A DNA stretch of 55,776 nucleotides from Paenibacillus antibioticophila (GTDB taxonomy: Bacteria; Bacillota; Bacilli; Paenibacillales; Paenibacillaceae). Below, piece by piece: positions 9,006 to 17,553 of the stretch. The stretch lies in assembly GCF_000455265.1 (NCBI RefSeq), contig NZ_HG005142.1:1-55776 (forward strand), read 5' to 3'. The notes beneath the pieces were generated by a model. It was given only the letters and a program-made list of their open reading frames with translations. It did not search any database and was not told the DNA's origin. Made by a program: the position numbers and the translations under genes. Position 1 is the first letter of the stretch. The number at the start of each line of letters is the position of its first letter.

Positions 9006-9317
9006 TTAAGCTTCTACTGCAGCCGCTACTGGAGCGGTTTCTACCGGGTAGACGCTCACTTTTTTACGATCGCGACCCCAACGTTCGAACTTAACAACGC
9101 CGTCCACTTTCGCGAACAGAGTGTCGTCCTTACCGATTCCCACGTTGGTACCCGGATGAATTTTCGTGCCGCGTTGGCGAACGAGAATGCTTCCGCCGGT
9201 AACGGTTTGGCCGTCAGCACGTTTAACGCCAAGGCGCTTCGCGATGCTGTCGCGTCCGTTTTTCGTGGAGCCTACGCCCTTCTTCGAAGCGAACAACTGA
9301 AGATCCAATTTCAACAT
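9006..9317 (-). CDS. rpmA: 50S ribosomal protein L27
   Basis: Ribosomal protein L27, whose N-terminus reaches the peptidyl-transferase centre. The 103-residue protein begins [14 protein letters not shown], the N-terminal extension found in Bacillota L27 that must be cleaved between Phe and Ala by the protease Prp. The mature part has [20 protein letters not shown] and [12 protein letters not shown] took the ATG at 9317 (GGAGG upstream), not the longer open frame to 9419, because it gives the family N-terminus. It follows prp, overlapping the shadow frame only. Confidence 0.97.
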   Translation of the reverse strand: MLKLDLQLFASKKGVGSTKNGRDSIAKRLGVKRADGQTVTGGSILVRQRGTKIHPGTNVGIGKDDTLFAKVDGVVKFERWGRDRKKVSVYPVETAPVAAAVEA

Positions 9318-9336
9318 TGTCCATCTACCTCCTTCT

Positions 9337-9672
9337 TCAAATCTTGGTTGCATCGTGTATTTCAATATACTGTCCGTATGAACCTTCGATACTTTGCAGC
9401 ATAACGACCATCGAAGCAAGCAGCAATTGTACTTGTTCCGCCTGATTTGCTTCTATCTCCCCTGGAAGATCGGCACTCAGGAATCCATCCTTCATATCCG
9501 CATCCATCAGAATCCCCGTCAGGGCTTCAATCGCATTGACCGTGCCTACGGTTACCGCAGATACACCGGCACATACGATATCATAACCCGACTTGGCGTA
9601 TCCGGCATGACCCGATACCTTGAAGCCAGTAATAGTGTTACGATCCGCACGCAAAATGGAGACGCTGATCAT
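9337..9672 (-). CDS. prp: Ribosomal-processing cysteine protease Prp
   Basis: Cysteine protease that removes the N-terminal extension of L27 (named YsxB in B. subtilis). It is 111 residues long, and the conserved [20 protein letters not shown] carries the catalytic pair His22 and Cys34. It lies between rplU and rpmA, as in other Bacillota. The L27 in this window has the matching cleavage motif. Confidence 0.93.
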   Translation of the reverse strand: MISVSILRADRNTITGFKVSGHAGYAKSGYDIVCAGVSAVTVGTVNAIEALTGILMDADMKDGFLSADLPGEIEANQAEQVQLLLASMVVMLQSIEGSYGQYIEIHDATKI

Positions 9673-9684
9673 CTGATCGCCCTC

Positions 9685-9996
9685 TTACGCTTGAATTTTC
9701 TCGATGGTTACTTTTGTGTAAGGTTGACGATGACCTTGCTTTTTGTGGTAGTTCTTCTTAGGCTTGTATTTGTAAACAACAACCTTTTGGCCTTTGCCGT
9801 GCTTCTCGACTTTCGCCGTTACACTTGCACCGGAAACCAAAGGAGCTCCTGTTACCAAACCTTCGCCTTTAGACACTGCCAACACACGGTCGAATGTCAC
9901 GCTTGCGCCATCTTCAGCGTTCAATTTTTCGATGTAAAGAACATCGCCTTCTTGAACACGGTATTGTTTACCGCCTGTTTCGATAATTGCGTACAC
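9685..9996 (-). CDS. rplU: 50S ribosomal protein L21
   Basis: Ribosomal protein L21, 103 residues, starting [18 protein letters not shown] and ending with the basic [19 protein letters not shown] tail that contacts 23S rRNA. The start is GTG, with GAGGAGGTG about nine bases upstream. It is the first gene of rplU-prp-rpmA. Confidence 0.97.
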   Translation of the reverse strand: MYAIIETGGKQYRVQEGDVLYIEKLNAEDGASVTFDRVLAVSKGEGLVTGAPLVSGASVTAKVEKHGKGQKVVVYKYKPKKNYHKKQGHRQPYTKVTIEKIQA

Positions 9997-9999
9997 TTT

Positions 10000-10128
10000 G
10001 CTTGCACCTCCTCATGTCTCAGACTCGCCTAATCCAGGTGCCGATGATGCTTACATCACCGAACTTGCGTACCCGATCGGAGCGGTTGCAGCATGTGTAC
10101 AAGGCTAACTCATAACACATACCTTACT
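10000..10128 (-). promoter_or_regulatory. Candidate L21 leader (autoregulatory 5' UTR)
   Basis: About 130 bases of 5' untranslated RNA separate the promoter from rplU. The stretch contains several possible hairpins, for example around GATGATGCTTACATC near 10043-10057. Bacillota rplU genes carry a structured L21 leader thought to bind L21. I infer the identity from position; I did not fold it or compare it with the covariance model. Confidence 0.45.
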
Positions 10129-10157
10129 ATATTAGCATGGGGTTTCTTAAAAAGCAA
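10129..10157 (-). promoter_or_regulatory. rplU promoter
   Basis: On the minus strand: -35 TTGCTT (10152-10157), 17-bp spacer, -10 TAATAT (10129-10134). It lies just past the stop of the RNase G gene and drives rplU-prp-rpmA. Confidence 0.7.
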
Positions 10158-10172
10158 CGACTGATTTGCAGA

Positions 10173-11354
10173 TCATAGTACGGTCTGTTCCCTCATCCGC
10201 TTGCGCGTTAACTCCAGCAGTCCAAGCCGAGTCCAGCCCAGTATGTGATGCTGCATGCGATCACCGGCTAAGGCCCGCTCGAGCCTGTCACATACGGATG
10301 AACGATGATCCTCCCGGCTCATATCGATAAAATCAATAATCAGAATTCCCCCGGAATCTCGCAGGCGAACCAGTCTCCCGATTTCTGCCGCCGCCTCCAG
10401 ATTGGTCTGAAATACCGTATCCTCCAGATCCTCTCCTCCGGTAAACTTGCCGGTGTTCACATCAATGACCGTCATAGCCTCCGTGATATCCCAGACCAGA
10501 TATCCTCCTCCGGGAAGCCAAATCTTTCGTTGGAAATCCTTGTCCAATTGCTTGCTGATGCCAAAATAATCAAAGATAGGCTCGGATCCCCGGTATACCT
10601 GAATAGGAGGGGGACTCTTCTGCAGCATCAAGCCCAGAAATGCCGAAGCCTCCTCGGCTTGCTCCGAACAATCCATGATAAGCTCGTCCGTCTCGGGGTT
10701 GTAAGCATCGCGCAGCAAACGCTGAACCATGCTGAGTTCCTGATGAAGCACCGCAGGGGCCGATACGCGGCTGCCTTTCTCAACAATATTCTGCCAGACA
10801 CTGCGGAGCTGCAGCAGATCCTCCTGGATGGATTCCGTGTCCGATTCCTCGGCTACGGTCCTTATAATCAGACCTTCCTCCTCTTCCCGTAGCTCGTCTC
10901 CGATATCCTTCAGCCTGCTTCGCAGCTCCTCCGGACTAATCTTCTTTGAGACCGCCGCATAACCCGCAAAGGGCATATAGACCAGCCACCGTCCGGGCAA
11001 GGAATAATGCGTCGTCACTCTGGCCCCCTTATTGCCGTAAGCCTCCTTAACCACCTGAACGATCAATTCCTTTCCAGGTTTCAGCACCTCGGTAATCGAG
11101 GGCTTTGGTCTGGGCTGCTTCTCCAGATTAGGATGCAAAGCATCATCAATATACAAGAATGCATTTTTCTTCTGGCCGATATCGATAAAGGCCGCCTGCA
11201 TGCCAGGAATCACATTCATGACTTTGCCTTTAAAAAAACTGCCTACTATTCCGCGTTTTTGCGATGGTTCGGCTGCATATTCCACCAGCTTGTTATCCTC
11301 CATCAGCGCCATTCGGGTGGAATCAGCACCGCAGTGAATAATCAATTGCTTCAT
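10173..11354 (-). CDS. rng: Ribonuclease E/G family protein
   Basis: Endoribonuclease of the RNase E/G family, acting on rRNA and mRNA. The N-terminal S1-like region holds FFKGKVMNVIPGMQAAFIDIG. The catalytic DNase I-like region has DVNTGKFTGG and IIDFIDM, which supply the metal-binding Asp residues. The 393-residue protein stops at TRKRMREQTVL, just where E. coli RNase G continues into the Cys-Pro-x-Cys zinc-link, so that tetramerisation element is missing. I chose the ATG at 11354 because GAGGGTGAG precedes it. The open frame extends to 11399. B. subtilis lacks this family, so its presence supports a Paenibacillus-like host. It ends right at the rplU promoter. Confidence 0.88.
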   Translation of the reverse strand: MKQLIIHCGADSTRMALMEDNKLVEYAAEPSQKRGIVGSFFKGKVMNVIPGMQAAFIDIGQKKNAFLYIDDALHPNLEKQPRPKPSITEVLKPGKELIVQVVKEAYGNKGARVTTHYSLPGRWLVYMPFAGYAAVSKKISPEELRSRLKDIGDELREEEEGLIIRTVAEESDTESIQEDLLQLRSVWQNIVEKGSRVSAPAVLHQELSMVQRLLRDAYNPETDELIMDCSEQAEEASAFLGLMLQKSPPPIQVYRGSEPIFDYFGISKQLDKDFQRKIWLPGGGYLVWDITEAMTVIDVNTGKFTGGEDLEDTVFQTNLEAAAEIGRLVRLRDSGGILIIDFIDMSREDHRSSVCDRLERALAGDRMQHHILGWTRLGLLELTRKRMREQTVL

Positions 11355-11419
11355 TGATCTCACCCTCAATTCGTGTTTCAGACTCAACACCATTTTCATT
11401 ATATCATGGACGAGGCAGA

Positions 11420-12277
11420 TCAGCCCCCGGGATCCCCCCGCAAGTAAGAAGAGATAACTCGCTGTTCAGGAATGACACTAAAGATCTTTCCATGGGAATT
11501 CATAATATAAACAAAATGATACTTCTCTCTTCTAAGGAGACGTAGAATCTGATCCAAAGGTTTCGAATGCTCCGCGATGATCGGGTAAGCAAGGCTCCCC
11601 TGGAGCAAATGACGAGTAAAAGCAGCCTCCCGGCCCATTAAGAAGCGAAGAAACCGATAAGGAATATTCCGATAATCCGTATAGTTCGAATACAGCAAAA
11701 AGCCTCCGATCATGAGCAAATTAAGCTGAGGCCCTCCCTTTCCAAGCAGCAATGGCATCATGGCATAAAGTACCATAAGCGAACTGAAAACCAAGCTGAT
11801 GCGCAGCGTCCAGACCAAGGTCGTGTGATATGGCAAGCACATGGCACAGACGGCCTGAACAAGCTTTCCTCCGTCTAACGGCAGAATAGGAAGGAGATTG
11901 AACAACGCTATCAACAGATTACACTGGATAAAATAGAAAAAGAAAGCCCCATCCCATAATCCCATCACATGAAAGGTGGTCGAGATCATAATCAGGAGCA
12001 AATTTTGCAGCGGCCCTGCCAGTGCAATGACGATTTCTCGAGAAGAGCTCAAGTCCCCATGGTCCTCGATCACTGCCACCCCGCCAAAGGGAAGCAATTG
12101 AACGGAGATCACCGACAACCCGAATAATCTTGCGGCAGCTACATGCCCAAGCTCATGCACGAACACAATGGCAAAGAGCGCAAATAACTCAAGAAAATGT
12201 CCTGTAAATACGGAGGTCAGCATGACAAGAACAAACAGCGGGTGAAATGAAAAGCTGATGCCTCCCCATCTAATCAA
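11420..12277 (-). CDS. spoIVFB: Site-2 protease SpoIVFB (M50 family)
   Basis: Intramembrane zinc metalloprotease that cleaves pro-sigma-K in the mother cell. Zinc motif HELGH is at residues 41-45 and the third ligand region LLPLDGG-like (LPLDGGKL) has Asp about 135. About five hydrophobic segments cover residues 10-200, and a C-terminal domain of about 70 residues resembles the CBS-like part. Length 285. The start is TTG inside the spoIVFA 3' end (8-base overlap), so translation is probably coupled. Confidence 0.92.
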   Translation of the reverse strand: MIRWGGISFSFHPLFVLVMLTSVFTGHFLELFALFAIVFVHELGHVAAARLFGLSVISVQLLPFGGVAVIEDHGDLSSSREIVIALAGPLQNLLLIMISTTFHVMGLWDGAFFFYFIQCNLLIALFNLLPILPLDGGKLVQAVCAMCLPYHTTLVWTLRISLVFSSLMVLYAMMPLLLGKGGPQLNLLMIGGFLLYSNYTDYRNIPYRFLRFLMGREAAFTRHLLQGSLAYPIIAEHSKPLDQILRLLRREKYHFVYIMNSHGKIFSVIPEQRVISSYLRGDPGG

Positions 12278-13172
12278 ACGGAATCACATCCGCAGGGTCA
12301 ATGTAGCGGCCATCCTTTTTCAGGCCAAAATAAAGCGTTGGGGGCACGCTGCTCCCGGAACCCTCCAGGACTCCGACCGAATCTCCGATTTCCACCCAGT
12401 CTCCTTTGCTGACCAATGCCTGCTTCAACCGTCCGTAAACGGATTCATATCCTTTGGCATGCTGGACGGTAACCGTGATGCCCGTAAGTGCATCCTCATT
12501 CACAGAAAGAATTCGCCCCGTCTCTACGACTTTAACCTGTTCTCCAAGCAACGAATCGCTAACCGCCACAATTTCTACGCCCTTTAGACTAAGCGCAAAG
12601 GGGCCCGCCAATGTCCCTTCGATCGGGGCTATAAAGCTGGCAGAGCTCCCCACCTTGACCCCCTTCTCTCCGGTATGCTGAAAGATGGGAATGAACGAGG
12701 GAGCGCCTCCAAACATCTGCTCATACCAAGCCTCAACAGCACTGAGATCCATTTCAGTAGATAAGGACTCCGCCACGAAGACGCGGATAGGAAAAGCCCA
12801 CTCGGGCTCAAAACGGTTCATCCCCCAAATGGATAAGAACAGTACCGCACTAATCAGGATGCGCAGAAACAGTCTCGTCCAATACGTTGAACGCCCCTTA
12901 CCCGGAAGTTCATTATTTCCGTGACCGGAATCATTCAACTCATTCCATCTGCCCTGTCCACGCTTCCAGAGGAGCTCCGGATCAGGCTCCTCCTGATCCG
13001 GTTGTTCATGCAGCGGCAATTTTTGCACGCTCCGGCTTCCAGCAGTCTGCTCCGCACGCCATGCTGGTTGTACATCCGCTCCTCTATAGGCATGACTTTT
13101 CGCCAGCTCACCTAATGTCAGCTGTCTGATCCGTTCCTCACGGCGTTTTTTGACGTTCATTTTCACATCCAT
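12270..13172 (-). CDS. spoIVFA: Stage IV sporulation protein FA (SpoIVFA), inactive LytM domain
   Basis: Partner and inhibitor of SpoIVFB in the forespore outer membrane. A single membrane segment lies at about residues 100-120 (LFLRILISAVLFLSIWGM), followed by an extracytoplasmic region and a C-terminal LytM/M23 domain (about 195-298). The zinc HxH that M23 peptidases need is replaced by LYFGLKK, so the domain is not a working peptidase, as known for SpoIVFA. I chose the ATG at 13172 because GGGAGG lies nine bases upstream; the earlier GTG touches the Shine-Dalgarno. Confidence 0.88.
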   Translation of the reverse strand: MDVKMNVKKRREERIRQLTLGELAKSHAYRGADVQPAWRAEQTAGSRSVQKLPLHEQPDQEEPDPELLWKRGQGRWNELNDSGHGNNELPGKGRSTYWTRLFLRILISAVLFLSIWGMNRFEPEWAFPIRVFVAESLSTEMDLSAVEAWYEQMFGGAPSFIPIFQHTGEKGVKVGSSASFIAPIEGTLAGPFALSLKGVEIVAVSDSLLGEQVKVVETGRILSVNEDALTGITVTVQHAKGYESVYGRLKQALVSKGDWVEIGDSVGVLEGSGSSVPPTLYFGLKKDGRYIDPADVIPFD

Positions 13173-13274
13173 GCCAAGCACCCTCCCGGTCTTGTCTCAT
13201 GCTATAAATGTATGAACGGCTTGACCATAATATGAGCCTCTGACCGAGCTGAGGATAAGCGGATTTGAGAGTAC

Positions 13275-13329
13275 AAAAAAAGCAGCCGGCCGCATCGAAA
13301 GGTCTTCATTGCTGCTGAAGATCTCGATA
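13275..13329 (-). terminator. Rho-independent terminator after rodA
   Basis: Thirty-six bases past the rodA stop the minus strand has ATCGAGATCTTCA paired with TGAAGACCTTTCGAT, a second nested AGCAGC/GCTGCT pairing, then eight T. It ends the mre-min-rodA transcription unit, so spoIVFA-spoIVFB need their own promoter. Confidence 0.8.
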
Positions 13330-13365
13330 CGCCAAACTGCTAGCTATCCGTCCACTCCTGTCATT

Positions 13366-14514
13366 CTACTCTACCTTGTACTTCTCCTGATGCAGCTTAA
13401 TACTAAACACCAGTCCGATACAGAGCATATTGATGAGCAAGGATGTTCCGCCGTAGCTAATAAAAGGAAGGGTGATCCCCGTAATAGGCATCAGACCTAT
13501 CATCATCCCGACATTCTCAAAAATCTGAAACAGAAACATCGCGGCAATTCCGACGATGATATAAGCGCCCCTCTTATCGATACAATGCAACGCAATCAGG
13601 ATCATCCGGTAAATGAACAAAAAGTAGACGAGCAGCAGAAACGCGGATCCCAGGAAACCGAATTCTTCTCCCACCACAACAAATATGGAGTCCGAATAAG
13701 GGTAGGGCACAAACTTCTTGTTCTTCAGTTCCCCTTGCATATAACCGTCGCCCAGCAGACCGCCAGAACCGATCGCAATCTTGGCATAGGTGGATTGATG
13801 CTTGTCATCGTTCGTTGCCTGCTCTGGGTTAATAAAGGTATTAATCCGCTGATACCAGTGTTGCTTATTGTGTTCTTCCAAATAGCTCTTGATATCTGCA
13901 TTATAGTTGTTGAACAAAGTCACAAACAGAATGAGCGCTGCCACAATAGCACTCAGCCCGATCAATACATGGGTGTACTTCGTATTTCCGATCCAGAGCA
14001 TCGCAACCAGAATAATCAGATAAATGATCGCATTGCCAAGATCGGGCTGAATCAGCACTAGAATAAATGGAATCAGCGTTATAAAGCCGATCGGCAGCAC
14101 ATCCCTGCGAAAACGAAGAGGCTTCCCCCCGCGTTCTCCGAGCAAATAAGCGGTCATCAAGATCAGGATAATCTTGACCAGCTCTGCCGGCTGGAACTGA
14201 AGTTTCCCCGGAAGCGTAAACCAGCTGCGAGCACCGTTGATCTCGGGAGCAAACAAGTAGACGAGGACCAGCATAAGGCAGCCCCCGCCATAAATGTACC
14301 AGCTATATTTAAGCAGTGATCGGTAATCCACCAAAGACATGGCGAACACGACGATAAAGCCGACGATATAAAAGGCAAGCGTCTTGATATCATAGTCGAC
14401 AAACTTGTTCTCGTAAGGAGCGATCGCGCTGCGGACGAGCAGGGTACTAAGTACCATAAATATGCCAAGGATGCCTACAATTACCCAGTCCAACTTTTTT
14501 AATTTAAAGAACAA
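13366..14514 (-). CDS. rodA: Rod-shape peptidoglycan glycosyltransferase RodA (SEDS family)
   Basis: SEDS glycosyltransferase polymerising lipid II for side-wall growth. About ten membrane segments are seen. The family signature regions are ARSWFTLPGKLQFQPAELVKI (about 95-115, shown here only in part), LVLIQPDLGNA, and near the C-terminus GITLPFISYGGTSLL. Length 382. It starts with TTG seven bases after minD and lies in one unit with mreBCD-minCD, which favours RodA over FtsW or SpoVE. The Shine-Dalgarno is weak, so translation may be coupled to minD. Confidence 0.88.
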   Translation of the reverse strand: MFFKLKKLDWVIVGILGIFMVLSTLLVRSAIAPYENKFVDYDIKTLAFYIVGFIVVFAMSLVDYRSLLKYSWYIYGGGCLMLVLVYLFAPEINGARSWFTLPGKLQFQPAELVKIILILMTAYLLGERGGKPLRFRRDVLPIGFITLIPFILVLIQPDLGNAIIYLIILVAMLWIGNTKYTHVLIGLSAIVAALILFVTLFNNYNADIKSYLEEHNKQHWYQRINTFINPEQATNDDKHQSTYAKIAIGSGGLLGDGYMQGELKNKKFVPYPYSDSIFVVVGEEFGFLGSAFLLLVYFLFIYRMILIALHCIDKRGAYIIVGIAAMFLFQIFENVGMMIGLMPITGITLPFISYGGTSLLINMLCIGLVFSIKLHQEKYKVE

Positions 14515-14520
14515 TCACGA

Positions 14521-15315
14521 TCAACCCATTCCGAAAAACTTTTTAAAGCGTTTGAACATGCCTGGCTTCTGGTCAAGCAGCATTAAAGGAACTGTGTCTC
14601 CAAGAATGCGCCGGGCAATATTCCGGTAGGCTATGGCAGCCCGTGATTCCGGATTCATCACGGTAGGTTCACCCGAGTTCGCAGCTTTAATCACATGCTC
14701 ATCATCCGGCACGATACCGATCAAATCGATATTCAACACTTGCAGGATATCCTCAATGTCCAGCATATCGCCAGACTTGACCATATTCGTCCGGATCCGG
14801 TTGACGATCAGCTTGGGGGAATGCACATGCGAGCTCTCCAAAAGGCCAATAATTCGGTCGGCATCACGAACAGCTGCATGCTCCGGTGTAGTTACGACAA
14901 TTGCCTGATCGGCTCCGGCGATAGCATTCTTGAAGCCTTGCTCGATACCGGCCGGGCAGTCGATAATGATGTACTCATGCTCTTTTTTCAGCTCCAGAAT
15001 AATATCCTTGACCTGCTCAGGCGAAATAGCATTCTTATCCTTCGTCTGCGCAGCAGGAAGCATATACAATTCATCGAACCGTTTATCCTTTACAAGCGCT
15101 TGCTGCAAGCGGCAGCGCCCCTCGGCCACGTCGATAAGATCATATATGATCCGGTTCTCAAGCCCCATCACAACATCAAGATTGCGCAGGCCAATGTCCG
15201 TATCGACCAGACAAACCTTTTTCCCCAGCAGAGCAAGTGCAGTTCCGATATTCGCGGAGGTAGTTGTTTTCCCGACACCGCCTTTACCGGAGGTGACAAC
15301 GATAGCTTCTCCCAT
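14521..15315 (-). CDS. minD: Septum site-determining protein MinD
   Basis: Deviant Walker-A ATPase that anchors MinC at the membrane and keeps division away from the poles. P-loop SGKGGVGKTT is at residues 9-18, VDTDIGLRNLD about 37-47 and DCPAGIE about 118-124. A C-terminal amphipathic helix, KRFKKFFGMG, is the membrane-targeting sequence. Length 264. It starts three bases after minC. Confidence 0.97.
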   Translation of the reverse strand: MGEAIVVTSGKGGVGKTTTSANIGTALALLGKKVCLVDTDIGLRNLDVVMGLENRIIYDLIDVAEGRCRLQQALVKDKRFDELYMLPAAQTKDKNAISPEQVKDIILELKKEHEYIIIDCPAGIEQGFKNAIAGADQAIVVTTPEHAAVRDADRIIGLLESSHVHSPKLIVNRIRTNMVKSGDMLDIEDILQVLNIDLIGIVPDDEHVIKAANSGEPTVMNPESRAAIAYRNIARRILGDTVPLMLLDQKPGMFKRFKKFFGMG

Positions 15316-15318
15316 TGA

Positions 15319-15978
15319 TTACACCCCTTTAAATACGTTAAAATCCGGTCTGACCCGAAAAATATTCGTGATCTTATCAATTTGCATCTTCCCGTCTTGT
15401 AAAAAAGCGAATTCCATGCTTGTCTCACGGTTCTCCCACTCATCCGGCGGCCTGCTGATCGTCTCCGAAATCCGCAGCTGGGTAGGAGCAAAATAAGAGG
15501 CTGCAATGACCGCCTCCTCCTGACCTCCGAAGCCCGCATGCGCCATGCCTCTAAGAGAGCCAAGCACAAAAATGTCACCGGTACAGCATATCGTTCCGCC
15601 AGGATTAACGTCTCCCAGAAATAAAAGATTGCCTTCATGATGCAGCATCTGTCCCGAACGAACAATACCACTCATTGTGGTCAGCCCGTTCGTCCCATCT
15701 GCCGTCTCCGGCTCAGGTGCTTCGACCGAGCGAACAAGCAGGTTGCCCTTCTGTCCCAATATATCCAGAATAGCTTGCTTCTGCTCTTCTGTCACATTCC
15801 GGGTCCCCAGTTTGACATCGACATGAATGATGGGTCCGGTCAAAATGTTCTGATGGCTATGCTCTAATTTATACCGCAGCTCTTCAAGCAGCAAGTTGAA
15901 TTCACATTTGTCGTCAAGCAGGAAAACCAGGCCATCCTTGATGCCCTTGATCGTCACGTGATTCGATTTCACTGTCAT
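15319..15978 (-). CDS. minC: Septum formation inhibitor MinC
   Basis: Inhibitor of FtsZ polymerisation, recruited by MinD. The N-terminal domain covers about residues 1-100. The C-terminal beta-helix domain (about 110-210) shows the usual GGxIxxxGDIxVLGxLRGxAHAG pattern. Length 219, ATG preceded by AAGGAGGGA. It is in an operon with minD and the mre genes. Confidence 0.93.
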   Translation of the reverse strand: MTVKSNHVTIKGIKDGLVFLLDDKCEFNLLLEELRYKLEHSHQNILTGPIIHVDVKLGTRNVTEEQKQAILDILGQKGNLLVRSVEAPEPETADGTNGLTTMSGIVRSGQMLHHEGNLLFLGDVNPGGTICCTGDIFVLGSLRGMAHAGFGGQEEAVIAASYFAPTQLRISETISRPPDEWENRETSMEFAFLQDGKMQIDKITNIFRVRPDFNVFKGV

Positions 15979-16054
15979 AAGCCTGTCCCTCCTTCTTATT
16001 CAATTCGTGCAGAGGGCGGAAAGTTCCTGCTGGATTGTAACGAATATCGCTAAA

Positions 16055-16585
16055 TCAGGACTTCTCATCCGGCTTGCGCCGTTTCGTAATGATCTCCAGC
16101 TGCTTGCGCAAAGGGACATAAATGGCGAGCGCGAACAAAAATTGAACGAGTGTATTAGGGATGCCATGATGCAGCATCGCCCAAGAGAGCGGCTCGTGCA
16201 GAAGCCCGAACAGCTTGTAATTCCCGTACAGGATCGTCTCCAGCAGCAAACTGCCGAGCAGCACGAAAATCATGAGAAGCGGCAGAGGGGCTTGTCTGGA
16301 GCGGGACAAGAGTCCGAGTAAGTAACAAGACAGCCCCATTGCAAAAGAATAGGCGCCGATCATGGAGCCATAATAAACAACATCATGAAGCAAGCCGAAC
16401 ACAAGACCGAGTACAAGTCCGGTATGACGATTCTCGTAAACAGAGAAAAATATAATGGCTATATACACGAAATGCGGAGTAATCCTTGTCTCCCAAGAAG
16501 AAGGTACAAGCCAAGGGACGATCGTCCCCTCCATAATAAACAGAACGAACAGCAGCAGTATCAAAACATATTTACGTTTTATCAC
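16055..16585 (-). CDS. mreD: Rod shape-determining protein MreD
   Basis: Small integral membrane component of the elongasome. Five to six hydrophobic segments are visible over 176 residues, with few other motifs, as typical for MreD. The start is a GTG whose last two bases overlap the mreC stop (GTGA), with GGAGG about ten bases upstream. The open frame extends further into mreC and was not used. Confidence 0.9.
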   Translation of the reverse strand: MIKRKYVLILLLFVLFIMEGTIVPWLVPSSWETRITPHFVYIAIIFFSVYENRHTGLVLGLVFGLLHDVVYYGSMIGAYSFAMGLSCYLLGLLSRSRQAPLPLLMIFVLLGSLLLETILYGNYKLFGLLHEPLSWAMLHHGIPNTLVQFLFALAIYVPLRKQLEIITKRRKPDEKS

Positions 16586-17460
16586 TCCTGCTCCGCCTCC
16601 GGTTCGAACACGACGAACAGCTCCTTCCAATCCGTGAAGCTTGCAGCTGGCTTAACCGTAGCTGTATAAGTCAGTCCGTATTCGCCAACCTGAATATCCA
16701 GGACCTTACCGATAATCATACCGCGAGGGAAGACGCCCCCAATCCCCGAGGATACAATTAAATCATCCTTAGCCAGCGGCTTCGGATCTTCGATGCGGCT
16801 CATCTGGAAGGTTCCGCTAGACAGATCATAGGTCTCGATGACTCCAAATACTTCATTCTCTTTCCCTTGTGCAGTTACCGCAATACCGTTAGAATTGGGA
16901 TCCAGCGCATCCATGGTCGTCACCAGCTTAACGGTGGACGTGAAGTTGCTGACATGACTTACCACTCCAACGAGTCCTTCCGCCGAGCTGACGGCCATGC
17001 CTTCCTTGACGCCCTCCCGGCCGCCAATATTAAGCACAATCGTCCGGTTTACCGGATCATCGTTCACGCTAATCACATGGGCGATTTTCCAGGTGTAGTT
17101 ATACTGCTCCTTCTGGGCGTTCGTGAAGTCCAGGTCTTTCTGCAGCCGGGCATTCTCCTGCTCGATCCAGTTAAATCGTGCCTTGTCCCGGGTGTAATGG
17201 GCCAGCGCAATCTTCAGCTCTTCATTTTCCTTCTGAAGATTACGCAGATTCGAGATATCTTCAAAGAAGCCCGCTATTGCGCCAGCGGGCTTATAAAAAA
17301 TGTATTGCACAAAACCAACCGTGTCCTTAACGAATTTCTCCGGCCAGGACAGGCTGGTTCTTGGTCCGAGGGTGAATCCCATAACCGCAATAAACAAAAT
17401 GAGTCCAATGAGCATAATAAACAAACGTTTGTTGCTAAGCAGCTTAAACAGTTTTAGCAC
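16582..17460 (-). CDS. mreC: Rod shape-determining protein MreC
   Basis: Bitopic elongasome protein with its bulk outside the membrane. An N-terminal membrane anchor (about 10-30), a coiled coil (about 68-105, NLQKENEELKIAL) and the beta-barrel domain (about 120-285) are visible. Length 292. The start is uncertain: GGAGG directly abuts the GTG at 17460, and a CTG nine bases further (17451) would have better spacing. It overlaps mreD by four bases and follows mreB after a stem-loop. Confidence 0.92.
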   Translation of the reverse strand: MLKLFKLLSNKRLFIMLIGLILFIAVMGFTLGPRTSLSWPEKFVKDTVGFVQYIFYKPAGAIAGFFEDISNLRNLQKENEELKIALAHYTRDKARFNWIEQENARLQKDLDFTNAQKEQYNYTWKIAHVISVNDDPVNRTIVLNIGGREGVKEGMAVSSAEGLVGVVSHVSNFTSTVKLVTTMDALDPNSNGIAVTAQGKENEVFGVIETYDLSSGTFQMSRIEDPKPLAKDDLIVSSGIGGVFPRGMIIGKVLDIQVGEYGLTYTATVKPAASFTDWKELFVVFEPEAEQE

Positions 17461-17487
17461 CCTCCAACCTTGCGTAATAAAAATGAG

Positions 17488-17521
17488 AAAAAACGGCCAG
17501 GCCGCCCGAAGGCGGCGCCGC
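17488..17521 (-). terminator. Intrinsic terminator-like hairpin between mreB and mreC
   Basis: Between the mreB stop and the mreC start the minus strand reads GCGGCGCCGCC, TTCG, GGCGGCCTGGCCG and six T. It looks like a rho-independent terminator or attenuator that would raise mreB over mreCD-minCD-rodA. Confidence 0.65.
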
Positions 17522-17553
17522 TTTTATCTAAAGGTACTTGCGCACCGCAGCGT

